A DNA stretch of 64,000 nt, from the NCBI GenBank assembly GCA_015057665.1, contig SVDY01000001.1:62001-126000 (forward strand), in the 5' to 3' direction. This DNA is from Lachnospiraceae bacterium. GTDB lineage: Bacteria; Bacillota; Clostridia; Lachnospirales; Lachnospiraceae. A model generated the notes under the pieces. That model was given only the letters and a program-made list of their open reading frames with translations. It made no database searches and had not been told where the DNA came from. Positions 18,446 through 27,781 of the stretch are shown piece after piece (position 1 is the first letter of the stretch; each line of letters starts with the position of its first letter). The position numbers and the translations under genes were made by a program.

Positions 18446-20041
18446 TTACATATTAAGAGCAATTTTCCAGGATTCACTAAGTAGTATTACCGTATCTTCC
18501 CAGTTTATATATACGGAAACCGGTTCCTCGTCAGTCCCTCTGATTCCCTGGATAAATACTCCTTTGTACATATTTAATCGTCTGTCCTCTAAAAAAAGCA
18601 CCCACAAAGCATTCAAAAAGTTATAAATCATTTCCCCTTCTTCCTCTTTGATAGAACTTTCTTTTTTGATTTTCTCTTTCAGACTCTTTAAATCCTCTTC
18701 AGATAGTTCTCCATGAAACTCTTTTTCAAGCAGAATTCCATAGGAAAACGTGGAAAGCAGATAAAGACATTCCGCTTCCAGCTTTAATTCTTTCGAAAAA
18801 TCAGCGCTGGAAATCCGGGAGGAATTATACATTTTCTGATATCCACGAACATAAGCTTTATAACTTTTTCGTTCTTCCTCTTTCCAGTCATTCAATTCCT
18901 GATTAATCGCATGAATATATTCCTTTAAACTCTCTCCCCAGCTTGTTTTTTCATTTTGAATGAGCTCTGCAAAATCTTCCACTTCCTGTTTTTCTAAAGC
19001 ATCCTTCATCTCTCCATACTGTTTTTCAACAGAGTCCAGAGAAAAATAATGATTCAGATAAAAATAATAGGGCAGATTTCGAAACTCCTCTAAAAACTCC
19101 CGGTCTTTTACAGCAACTCCAAGATACACTGCCAATTGGACAATGGATCCCAGACGTCCGGCAAAAGAAAAATTTCTGATGCCTTCAAAATAATCCGGCA
19201 GTGTTTCTTCCTGTTCTAAAGGTCTCATCCTTGCTGTATCTAAAGCTTCGTTAATCATATTTCGGTCAAATTTCATCTGGGAGCAGAACTGGATTATAAA
19301 TTCCCGGCTGACCTGGAGGCTGTCATCCATCATTTTCCGATATGTATTCTGATATCGTGGTGCAAGTACATAAACCGCCTGTACAAAAGAATGGCCTGTA
19401 TATTTCCTTTCCCACAAATCACGAATCCGGATTCCCAGAGTTTTGTATCCTAGGGCATAATATATTCGATTCTCTTCAATGATTTTCAAAAGTTCTTCCT
19501 TGCTGTCTGCCTCGCAGATTTGTTCGAAAATAACATCTGAAACACGTTTGCATCCGGCTTTTTTCGCTTCCTCTGTTGAAATTACAAACTGATCAAGACC
19601 CGCTTCCTCCAACAAAACAGGTATGTCTTTTATGGAAATGACACCTCTTGCCGCACAGATCAACATTGCTTCCGGCGGATACCGGCTGTAAAGTTTTTTG
19701 CCAAGATATGTCCACATAATTTTTTCCACATGGTGCAGCCTTTTATCCCGTTCTTCTTTTGAAAGACCGGGTACCGCCTCTGTTGAACCGCAAAGATCCA
19801 ACAGAGCAAAGCAGATTAAAGACTCCTTATATTCCGGACAGTTCGTACCCTCCATCCAGTTTTTCACGGAACCACGGACATAGCCTTTTACGCCAATGGG
19901 CTTTCCTTTTTTGTCACGCTGAAAGTGAAGGATCTGTTTCCCAAAATCACTCTGATTCATCTTCTGTTCTTTTTTCAGTTTTTGAAACAGACTGCTAATA
20001 TAAGAACAGTACTCCTGTTCCATTTTATTTTGTCTATACAT
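18446..20041 (-). CDS. Large helical protein with XRE-like N-terminus
   Basis: 531 residues, no confident family. Residues about 10-75 (LKKEQKMNQSDFGKQIL, then SVKNWMEGTNCPEY) look like a helix-turn-helix of the XRE kind interrupted by a short basic loop. The remainder is alpha-helical with repeated Leu/Glu/Lys patterns, resembling TPR-like or regulatory domains that follow HTHs in conflict-system regulators. The gene sits 26 bp downstream of the GAP1-like gene, so it is probably co-transcribed with the GTPase pair. It could be a dedicated transcriptional regulator or an adaptor. Confidence 0.6.
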   Translation of the reverse strand: MYRQNKMEQEYCSYISSLFQKLKKEQKMNQSDFGKQILHFQRDKKGKPIGVKGYVRGSVKNWMEGTNCPEYKESLICFALLDLCGSTEAVPGLSKEERDKRLHHVEKIMWTYLGKKLYSRYPPEAMLICAARGVISIKDIPVLLEEAGLDQFVISTEEAKKAGCKRVSDVIFEQICEADSKEELLKIIEENRIYYALGYKTLGIRIRDLWERKYTGHSFVQAVYVLAPRYQNTYRKMMDDSLQVSREFIIQFCSQMKFDRNMINEALDTARMRPLEQEETLPDYFEGIRNFSFAGRLGSIVQLAVYLGVAVKDREFLEEFRNLPYYFYLNHYFSLDSVEKQYGEMKDALEKQEVEDFAELIQNEKTSWGESLKEYIHAINQELNDWKEEERKSYKAYVRGYQKMYNSSRISSADFSKELKLEAECLYLLSTFSYGILLEKEFHGELSEEDLKSLKEKIKKESSIKEEEGEMIYNFLNALWVLFLEDRRLNMYKGVFIQGIRGTDEEPVSVYINWEDTVILLSESWKIALNM

Positions 20042-20067
20042 TGAATTACTCTTCCCTCTTTGGCATT

Positions 20068-23000
20068 CTATACGATATCTGCACCATAGATGTAATACTC
20101 ACTAAAATCCGGTTTGGCAGATTTTTCTGCAACCGGCTCCTGAGCTGGCGGTTGTGCAACCGGTTCCTGGACTGGTGGTTGTGCAACCGGTTCCTGGACC
20201 GGTGGTTGTGCAACCGGTTCCTGGACCGGTGGTTGTGCAACCGGTTCCTGGACCGGTTCTTCTGCCATTAGCTTCTGCACCCGTATTTCCTCACTCTTTA
20301 AGAGTTCAGCCTTTGGTTCTCTGCTTAGAGCTTCACACTGTCTTACATATTCCTGCCGCGCTTCCTGTTCTTCCCGTATCTTCCTTTCCAACTCGCTCCG
20401 CTTCTCTCTGATGCTATGCTCGCATTCTTCAAGTTGCTTCATAAGACGGGCTTTTTCCATTTCCAATCTTTCCAGTGAACTCATACAATCTCCTTTTCTT
20501 CTCTGAGATTGTTTTAATCCAATCTCTGTATCATAAAAGACCTTCTCCAACTGTCTTATCATGTCATTGATTCCGAACACTTTTTCAATTTCTTCTTTAT
20601 CAAAGCGTTTTTTTATTTCTTTTAAGAAAGATGCCGTTTTATAAAATCTGAATTCTTTTCTGTTTTCATTTTCCAGTTCGTATTTTTCAAGGAAAATAAC
20701 CATCTCATCCAAGATTCTTCCATGAGGAACTTTAAGATTCATCTTCACCTGAAGCACCATTTGTCTTTCTTTCAAAAGACAGCATAAATCCTTGTTTTGG
20801 TAAAATCTTTCATATTGAGCAGCTTTTCTGTAAAGAACTTTATAAGTTCTCTCTTCCCGGTTAAAACGAAAATGTAAAAACAGACACAAGTTCATAAGGT
20901 CCACAGGCATATAATCTTCTTTCTCTATGAGAGTCTTCTCAAGAATTGCCATAAGCGGTCTGATCTGATCATCTGCAATGTCATCCAGACTGTCATAATA
21001 AAGTCGTGTACCCCTCTTTACTTTTTCCCAGAGCAGATAGGCCTTTTTATAAGATTCCCTCTTATACCCTGTTGCTTTTCTTAAAAGATCCGCTTTCTCC
21101 GGATAAGATTCAAAGGTTCTGCTGCAAGAACAGAAACTATCATAATCCAGATTGATATAACTCCATGTTTCATTTACCTGATCCGCAGGTTCACTGGTGT
21201 AATACAAAACTCTCCAGGAAAAATCCGCATAATATTTGGAAAGCTGTTTTTTCAGCTGCTTATCAAACTCTTTCCATTCTTCCGTCTTATCCTGTTCCAG
21301 GATCAGCCATCCCTCTGTGCGGTACTCAAGCAACTGCACAAAGTCCTCTTTCTCCAAACGTGTTCGAAAGTCTCCAAGAATCTCCACTGCTCTTCTAAAC
21401 CACTGTTTATAACATTCCTCATAACCCAGTTCTTTTAAGGTTTTTTCAAACAGAGTCTTCAGATCGGCCTGTTTCAAACGATTCACTTCCCGGGCAATGG
21501 TCCAGTTTCTCTTGATATCTTCCATCTGAAGAATAGATTCATCGGCAATCACATCCCTGTATTCTTTTCGGAATTCTTCTTCCATGTCCAGAAGTTCCTG
21601 AATCCGTTCATTCTTAGAATCCAGTTTTTCGGCGTAAGCCACAAGATATTCATAGGTTTCCCCTGCATGTCTTCCCTCAATCCGGCCTTTTTGCTTGGCA
21701 AGGAAGGAAAGAATATCCGTATCGCGCGTAGATAACCATAAATTTTGATAAACCTGCCATTTGTCTTTAAGAGACAGATTGCTGATCTTATCATCCATAA
21801 AATCTGACAGATTCTCTCTTTCTTCTCTTGTCCCGGCCTCATAACATTTTTTCGCAAATGCAATTATTTTATCTGCAATGACAGTAAATTTTGATGATAA
21901 ACTTCCGTATTTTAAGGCAGCAGTTTTCAGAGACTCCAAATCGGACATCTGATCCAGTTCTTCCAGAATAAATCCGGCATCTTCCTCCATGTATCTTTCT
22001 AAAACATCCTTAAGGCTTTCCTTTGGCAGGGAATGAAGTGCTGTAGCGAAATCCTGTTGATTAACTTCCTGCATTTTATGAAGAAGGGAAAAGGCAAGAT
22101 TTTGATATAAGTTTTTCTCCTCCTGCTTCATGACAGGAAAATCACTCCGCTGTTCATAAATCATTTTTAACCACAAATTTCTTAAAAACACTCTGTTTGA
22201 TGAATCTACCATGGATAAGGCCTCATATAAATATTCCTTATGCCAGAAAGAATCATGGGCCTGTTCCAACAATTCATCCAGGTGCTTTTTGATGTAACTT
22301 TCCTCTACCTGATAACCATTCTTAATTTTCCAGCGTTCATAAAGGAAATCCATCTGTTCGTAAGACAACAGCTTCTGCTGGCTGTCTTCCCGAAGGGAAT
22401 CAACAAAGGTCTCTAGAGCGGAAAGACCGGATTTTTCTTCTGAAGAACAGGCAAGTTCACCCATTTTTATAAATACAGGCGGCACCGCTTCTGTTTCCAC
22501 GTCATTTTCTTCATCAATGTAAAAAGCATTGTTCCATACATTCTCGTCTGTATAATAAAGGCTGATATCCTTTGTATTTGCCTCTGTATGAACACCGTAG
22601 GTCAATTTGTCATACCAATGTTTTTCCCTAAATTCTTTTTCCGGAGAAAGATGATACATAAGCCAGGTCAATTCTCTTGCCATTTCTCCATCTTTTTGTC
22701 TGTCCGGATGACATTCCCTTGAAAATACCATTGGCACCTTTGTCAGCTTATCAAACAGCTTTTGATACAAACGCCAAATAAGCACAGCCATTTTCTCTGA
22801 ATCGAAGCTGTACTTTTCCAATAACTGATTAAAATATTTCTCTTTTTCTGTCTGGATTCCAACACATTCCACCGGTTCCAGATCTGCTTTTATATGGGTA
22901 TGATATGGGTATTCCACCAGATAATCATAAAGATCCATGTTATCCGGCTTCTCTGCAGCAACAAAGAGATGACAGAGCATGTTGGCTCTGTTCTTCCCGC

Positions 23001-23229
23001 TGACATCTTCACGGGGGCTTATGAAAGCCCCCACATAACCAAGTTCTTCAGAATAAAGAAGGAGTTCTGCAGTTTCATTGGCAGGTTCTGATTTTAATCT
23101 TGCTCCAAGCTTCATACAATGATTTAGAAAATCATTGTTTTTACAGCTGGAGGCATGAATGCCAAGTCCGCCCTGGTATTTCGTCAGCTGTTCCCAATCC
23201 CATGTATAATAGGCTTGATGAAATTTCAT
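20068..23229 (-). CDS. GAP1-like GTPase-associated protein
   Basis: 1053 residues. The N-terminus (FHQAYYTWDWEQL, YQGGLGIHASS, about 1-190) resembles the N-terminal domain of GTPase-associated protein 1, which is encoded next to P-loop GTPases in bacterial conflict systems. The middle is a long helical region. The C-terminus has a coiled coil (about 950-1000) and four to five tandem 9-residue PVQEPVAQP repeats. The frame allows an upstream Met, but the ATG at 23227-23229 has AGGAGA at ideal spacing after the GTPase stop, so I start there, giving a 17-bp gap. Role: likely partner or effector scaffold of the GTPase. The assignment is from memory of the family's look, not from alignment. Confidence 0.68.
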   Translation of the reverse strand: MKFHQAYYTWDWEQLTKYQGGLGIHASSCKNNDFLNHCMKLGARLKSEPANETAELLLYSEELGYVGAFISPREDVSGKNRANMLCHLFVAAEKPDNMDLYDYLVEYPYHTHIKADLEPVECVGIQTEKEKYFNQLLEKYSFDSEKMAVLIWRLYQKLFDKLTKVPMVFSRECHPDRQKDGEMARELTWLMYHLSPEKEFREKHWYDKLTYGVHTEANTKDISLYYTDENVWNNAFYIDEENDVETEAVPPVFIKMGELACSSEEKSGLSALETFVDSLREDSQQKLLSYEQMDFLYERWKIKNGYQVEESYIKKHLDELLEQAHDSFWHKEYLYEALSMVDSSNRVFLRNLWLKMIYEQRSDFPVMKQEEKNLYQNLAFSLLHKMQEVNQQDFATALHSLPKESLKDVLERYMEEDAGFILEELDQMSDLESLKTAALKYGSLSSKFTVIADKIIAFAKKCYEAGTREERENLSDFMDDKISNLSLKDKWQVYQNLWLSTRDTDILSFLAKQKGRIEGRHAGETYEYLVAYAEKLDSKNERIQELLDMEEEFRKEYRDVIADESILQMEDIKRNWTIAREVNRLKQADLKTLFEKTLKELGYEECYKQWFRRAVEILGDFRTRLEKEDFVQLLEYRTEGWLILEQDKTEEWKEFDKQLKKQLSKYYADFSWRVLYYTSEPADQVNETWSYINLDYDSFCSCSRTFESYPEKADLLRKATGYKRESYKKAYLLWEKVKRGTRLYYDSLDDIADDQIRPLMAILEKTLIEKEDYMPVDLMNLCLFLHFRFNREERTYKVLYRKAAQYERFYQNKDLCCLLKERQMVLQVKMNLKVPHGRILDEMVIFLEKYELENENRKEFRFYKTASFLKEIKKRFDKEEIEKVFGINDMIRQLEKVFYDTEIGLKQSQRRKGDCMSSLERLEMEKARLMKQLEECEHSIREKRSELERKIREEQEARQEYVRQCEALSREPKAELLKSEEIRVQKLMAEEPVQEPVAQPPVQEPVAQPPVQEPVAQPPVQEPVAQPPAQEPVAEKSAKPDFSEYYIYGADIV
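20129..20263 (-). repeat. Five tandem 27-bp coding repeats in the GAP1-like gene
   Basis: Five in-phase 27-bp units, the third and fourth identical, encode the Pro/Glu/Val/Gln repeats at the C-terminus of the GAP1-like protein. Near-identity of the units suggests recent expansion by slippage. Copy number probably varies between strains. Confidence 0.95.
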
Positions 23230-23246
23230 AACGTCTGATCTCCTGA

Positions 23247-24929
23247 TTATTTCCAACCATTTTCTTTAATTCTTTTAATAATACATTTGACAAGAGGTTC
23301 TTCCAGGCGGATCGGATCATACTTACCCGTCAGCTGGTATTTCTTTGGTGTTGTATTTGGAATAGCTTTTGTACCGGTTCCAAGAGCACTCACCAAATGC
23401 CAGGACTGAGAAGCACAGGTCACGCTTTCTAAAAGCGCCTCATTCTCTTCCCCGTCTTCCGTTGCAAACAGCAATTTATCGATAATTTCCTTGTTGTCCT
23501 CATCTCTCATAGAAGCAAGATCATCATCCCAGAGAACCTTCTGATTGATCTTTCTGTTCTGAGGATCAAAAAGATAGTCGTAATCCTGCATCACATCAAG
23601 ATTCTTTAACAAGTCACATTTGATGATAGTAAAGGCAATGTGCTGGTCTTCAAAAGGGAAATCCATGCCGATCTCACTCATGTCAGACTCTAATTTGGTC
23701 AGCAAATCAAACGGTGTGCGGTAAAGACTGTGTTCTCCATCCTTATCTGTATTGCCGGTCTTTCTGTCCGCCAGAGATTTTACTCTTTGCTTTGGAACTT
23801 CCAGCAATTCTTTGCCAGTGATAACATTATCTTCATTATCAGCCTGATATTCTCCCTGTTCCTGAATTTCTAAAAGGCGGACATCCCGGAAACCTGTACC
23901 GTCTGCAGTATTCTCTTCTTCTGTTTCGGATGGATATACGCCGAACTGAACCGGTTCAATCATATAAATCTGTGCATACATATTGGCAAGCATAATGATT
24001 TTTTCATTCATGGCCTGACTTTCTGCAAGCACTTCGCCGGAATTATCATAAATACCCACCATTAACACTTTATTGCCCTTCTCTCCCGGAACAAGAGCTC
24101 TTAAAAAGGTAGGACGGATCAGCTGCTCTGTATTTGTCGGATCAGGGCAGATTCCCTGATTTACCAGCATTTTTGATGCTTCTACTCTTTCTTCATAAAA
24201 AGTATCTACTGCAATTTTTCCAAGATCTTTCTTTTCTGAGTTTGACCAGCTGCTGTTGCTTGCATTGGAACTATAGTGGGCCGGCACGATCTTCACCTTT
24301 TCTCCAATGGTTTTCAGTCTGGCAAACTGGTTCGCATAAAGAGAAGTAAGATAAGTACTCTTTCCGCCGCCTGCCGGCGCACAGAGATAAACACCAATAT
24401 AATCATCGGCATTTAAAAAGCCGATTGGCAGACGTGAGTGGCAGTTTGGACAACATGGAATCAGCTGGGCGATCACTGCCTCTCTTTCTTCCTCATTTTT
24501 CTTGACAATAAGATAACTGCCGTCTTCATTTGGAATGCAGTCGATGGATAATACATTGTCTTTTCTATCCCATCCGCTCTGCTCTTCCTCATCAATCTCC
24601 TCAAAGAGAGAATCTTTCGGCTCAAGATCCACCTTGGTTTTCTTGCTGTCAACTTTCTGAATCCAGTCGATCAGCTTCTCCGGGCCTGTCTTTCCATTCC
24701 CTTTTGGAGCTTTCATCATGTATCTGTAAACTACATCATGGAAATCGGCCTGTCTGGTATCCTCCCCCACTTCAATCAATCCATCAATTTTGTATTTGGA
24801 TGTTGCTTTTATAAAGCTGTCATAGGAATATCCTGCATAGAAAATCATCTCATAAGCAAGACGGTTTCTGTCAATTTTGCGGAATCCTTTATTCCCTCTT
24901 CCAACTTCGTACGGACAAAAATCAAGCAT
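23247..24929 (-). CDS. Zinc-ribbon P-loop GTPase (double-GTPase-2-like, TRAFAC)
   Basis: 560 residues. A CCPNCHSRLP zinc-ribbon half lies just before the G domain. G1 is APAGGGKSTYL (about residue 185), the G3-like strand is MVGIYDNSGE, and the base-specificity loop looks like IIKCDLL, a relaxed form of NKxD. CPY and CPNC cysteine pairs before the P-loop and the G-domain wording match the DO-GTPase2 family paired with GAP1 proteins. ATG at 24929 follows AGGGGG. The vWA gene ends 20 bp upstream and the GAP1-like gene starts 17 bp downstream, so the three form a unit. It is probably a nucleotide switch sensing signals from the membrane vWA protein (inference). Confidence 0.75.
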   Translation of the reverse strand: MLDFCPYEVGRGNKGFRKIDRNRLAYEMIFYAGYSYDSFIKATSKYKIDGLIEVGEDTRQADFHDVVYRYMMKAPKGNGKTGPEKLIDWIQKVDSKKTKVDLEPKDSLFEEIDEEEQSGWDRKDNVLSIDCIPNEDGSYLIVKKNEEEREAVIAQLIPCCPNCHSRLPIGFLNADDYIGVYLCAPAGGGKSTYLTSLYANQFARLKTIGEKVKIVPAHYSSNASNSSWSNSEKKDLGKIAVDTFYEERVEASKMLVNQGICPDPTNTEQLIRPTFLRALVPGEKGNKVLMVGIYDNSGEVLAESQAMNEKIIMLANMYAQIYMIEPVQFGVYPSETEEENTADGTGFRDVRLLEIQEQGEYQADNEDNVITGKELLEVPKQRVKSLADRKTGNTDKDGEHSLYRTPFDLLTKLESDMSEIGMDFPFEDQHIAFTIIKCDLLKNLDVMQDYDYLFDPQNRKINQKVLWDDDLASMRDEDNKEIIDKLLFATEDGEENEALLESVTCASQSWHLVSALGTGTKAIPNTTPKKYQLTGKYDPIRLEEPLVKCIIKRIKENGWK

Positions 24930-24949
24930 ATCTTTTGTTCCCCCTCTAA

Positions 24950-27580
24950 CTATTCTACCTCAAGTTCAATATAACCCATGCCTCTGATGGTTAATTTGTA
25001 TGCACAGCCTTTCATCAGATCGTATTGTTTTACCGTCTCACCGGAAATGCTGGATGCAGACTCCTTAATCTCAAAGCCGTCCTCGGAACGAAGCATCAGA
25101 CCCTCACAGCCTTCGTCGTCTTGATAATTGCAGACAATAATCTTTGGAATCTGGTCGCCGATGAGGGATTTCAGGGTCTCGATATGTTTTCCGCTTCTGC
25201 TAAGCAGTTTCACATCCTCAACCAGACTGTAATAACCAGTATGATTACCAGCTGTCATTTTTCCTCTGTATTCACCGTCATTGACTCTTACTTTTATGGT
25301 AGAGGTAATGGTTTCCTGCATCATGTCATCAAACTCGAAGAATTTCTCCTGGATTTGCTCAAGTTCTTCTTTCATATCTGCCACAGTTGCAAGATAGACA
25401 TCATACTGTCCGTCCATCTCAGCCATCAGGCTGTCAATTTCTTCTTCAATTCCAATCAGATGTCTGATTTTTCTTCTCAGTCTGTTCACAGACCCTTTCT
25501 CTTCCACATCATCTGCATCTTTTTTCAGCTGTTTGATACGGTTTTCTGTCACTGTAGCGTCTGTAAGAACATCTACCATGGCATCTCTAAACTGATCATC
25601 ACTGTTTTCTTCTATGTACTTGCGCAGACCGAATGCAGCAAGAGCCGTTGTTTCATCCTCATAATCAAGAATATCTTCTTTCATGATTCCGAATTTCTCA
25701 TAGAGTGACAACGCTTCTTCCAAATCAAACTTCTCTGCATTCTTTAAAGCTTTTCCATGCTTTTTCCCGATTACCTGTTTCATTTCCTTTATTTCTTTTT
25801 TCAGTTTGTTTTTCTTTAAAATACTGCGAATAAAGAGAAGGAACAGAATCAGGAAAAGGCCATACATGCCGCCTGTCATAATATCCACCACCTGTTTGTT
25901 TTGTACCTTTCCTTCTACAGAAACAACCCCTGTTGTTCCGCTTTCATCAATTACAGAAATTGCGAACTGCAAATCTCCGGTCTTCTTTGCTGTCACAATA
26001 AAGTAACCATCTTGCAGTTCCACCGTAACCGGATTGTCCTGATTGCCCTGGGCTACTTTTTCGATGAAAATCTGTTCTCCTTCCGGATCCTGAATCAGTT
26101 TCGTCTCTTTAATGGTAAAACGGATTCCGTCATTGCTTTTATAGCCGTGGAAATTTTCATCGGTCATTGGGCAGATGATAAAATCACCTGGTTTTATGTC
26201 AACAGCCGGCATTGGGTATGATAAGTCGACAAACTCATCGTATAAGATTGTCGTTTCCACCACATGTTCTCCGTAGCTTCTGATCATAAATTCTTCACTT
26301 TCCGCACCGTTTTCTGTCAGATGAAGAGGATAATGATCCGTTACTTTCTGTCCATTTTCATAATAGGAGACAGTTCCTTCTAACTGAGCCGCTTTGTCAA
26401 TGTCCAGTTCCTCCTTCTGTCCATTGTAAAAGGAAGCTTTTATTTTAACAGTACTGTTTTTATGAACATCCGTACCGCCTGTAACATCCACCAATTCTGT
26501 ATAACAGGAAATATCAGTGTAATAGGCAATGGTTCCTGCTGTTTTGTCCGAATCTTTGCCGCTTACCAGAAGTTCCCACTGACCGGATGGCGGATTTCCA
26601 ACCGTAATAAATGCATTTCCTCCATCCTGCCAGCTGTCCGCTGTATAATCGCTGTCTTCTTCCAGACATTTTAATGTCACTTCCATGGCATTGTCATTCT
26701 TTAAGAAAATCTGGAGCTTGCTCACTCCCATGGACGGAATGTAAAAGCTTGTCTTTCCTCCAGCGGAAAGGTCAATGGTTTTGTATTTCATACCGTTTTG
26801 AACAGCATAGAATATTTTGGCAAACTCTTCGGAAAGAGTGTCGATGTCATTTTCATTTACGCTTTTAAAACGATCCGCTGCATAATCCACATCTTCAAAA
26901 TAATTTACAAGTTGTTTCAGATAGTCTGTATTTTCTCTGTTATTTTTCTTTTGAAGATAAACACAGTAAATCTCAACATTCTTATCTTTTAAAATCTGAG
27001 CCTGCTCTTTGGTAAAAGCATCTGCTGCCTTTTTGTAGGCCGGATTCTGGGCCAGGTTCTCATTGATTCCATCACTGAACAAAATCACTGCTCTTTTGCG
27101 GCTTGGATTCTGATCTGCAAAAGCATTCACTGCCGCCTGCAGGCCTACACCAATGTTCGTATCAATATTTCCCGTATCCTGTTCCTTCATATGGAATACA
27201 GACTGGGCAAGAATATCTTTTGCCTGAGCGGCATCCTCCATTGACTGCAGTTTCATCCCGGCATTACAAAGATGATCCGCAAAATAGACACAGCCCATGT
27301 TAATATCACCGCCTACTGCCAGACTGCCAAGGCAGCGGAGTGCTTCGTTTCTCGCCTCCTGCTGGCTCCAAACACTTTTACTGTTGTCTACCACAAGCAT
27401 AACATCCAGTCCATTGGATGGTAAATTGGCCGCCTTTACTGCCTTTTCCTGATGTTCTGTCTCTGCATGAACCTCTCCGCTATAGCCAAAGAAAGTACTT
27501 GCAAGAATCATCACAAGAGAAAGCACGGTCAGAGCTTTTTTCATAGAAATATTATTCATAGAAAACTTTTTCATAGGCAT
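24950..27580 (-). CDS. Exported, membrane-anchored vWA protein with cytoplasmic tail
   Basis: 876 residues. A signal sequence (KKALTVLSLVMILASTFFGY, cleavage plausible after VHA, about residue 39) leads to an extracellular vWA domain with an intact MIDAS: VVDNSKS (about 64), DTNIGVGL and LFSDG. A beta-rich extracellular stalk follows, then a transmembrane helix (MYGLFLILFLLFIRSIL, about 570-588) and a cytoplasmic helical and beta tail of about 280 residues. I start at the ATG at 27578-27580 because GAGGAG lies 6 bp before it; a longer frame from 27607 lacks a site. Looks like a surface sensor that hands a signal to the GTPase encoded 20 bp downstream. Confidence 0.85.
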   Translation of the reverse strand: MPMKKFSMNNISMKKALTVLSLVMILASTFFGYSGEVHAETEHQEKAVKAANLPSNGLDVMLVVDNSKSVWSQQEARNEALRCLGSLAVGGDINMGCVYFADHLCNAGMKLQSMEDAAQAKDILAQSVFHMKEQDTGNIDTNIGVGLQAAVNAFADQNPSRKRAVILFSDGINENLAQNPAYKKAADAFTKEQAQILKDKNVEIYCVYLQKKNNRENTDYLKQLVNYFEDVDYAADRFKSVNENDIDTLSEEFAKIFYAVQNGMKYKTIDLSAGGKTSFYIPSMGVSKLQIFLKNDNAMEVTLKCLEEDSDYTADSWQDGGNAFITVGNPPSGQWELLVSGKDSDKTAGTIAYYTDISCYTELVDVTGGTDVHKNSTVKIKASFYNGQKEELDIDKAAQLEGTVSYYENGQKVTDHYPLHLTENGAESEEFMIRSYGEHVVETTILYDEFVDLSYPMPAVDIKPGDFIICPMTDENFHGYKSNDGIRFTIKETKLIQDPEGEQIFIEKVAQGNQDNPVTVELQDGYFIVTAKKTGDLQFAISVIDESGTTGVVSVEGKVQNKQVVDIMTGGMYGLFLILFLLFIRSILKKNKLKKEIKEMKQVIGKKHGKALKNAEKFDLEEALSLYEKFGIMKEDILDYEDETTALAAFGLRKYIEENSDDQFRDAMVDVLTDATVTENRIKQLKKDADDVEEKGSVNRLRRKIRHLIGIEEEIDSLMAEMDGQYDVYLATVADMKEELEQIQEKFFEFDDMMQETITSTIKVRVNDGEYRGKMTAGNHTGYYSLVEDVKLLSRSGKHIETLKSLIGDQIPKIIVCNYQDDEGCEGLMLRSEDGFEIKESASSISGETVKQYDLMKGCAYKLTIRGMGYIELEVE

Positions 27581-27681
27581 ATTCTTCTCCTCATCCTCGT
27601 AATTCAAATCCCGTCAAGACTGCCCCCGCTTCTGATGTTTTCATGCATCCAAAACGAGGGACAGCTTTCAGCTTAAGTTAC

Positions 27682-27766
27682 ATTATATCATTGATTGGAA
27701 AGAAGCACCAGAAATTGCGGCATATTTTGTCATAATTTCCACACGGCATATTTTGTCGTAATTTCC
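27682..27766 (-). promoter_or_regulatory. Promoter region of the vWA-GTPase-GAP1 operon with two 23-bp direct repeats
   Basis: On the minus strand a TATAAT box (27682-27687) has no good -35, but two direct repeats lie just upstream (27718-27740 and 27744-27766; 22 of 23 bases identical, 26-bp period). Their place right behind a weak -35 is what one expects of activator sites. The sequence contains GACAAAATATGCCG. The cluster's own XRE regulators are candidate binders. Confidence 0.6.
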
Positions 27767-27781
27767 GATGTCTCCCTGTTT

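Noticed and set aside
20129-20263. CRISPR-like regular repeats
   Set aside because: The 27-bp units are tandem with no spacers and are in-frame coding repeats of the GAP1-like protein.
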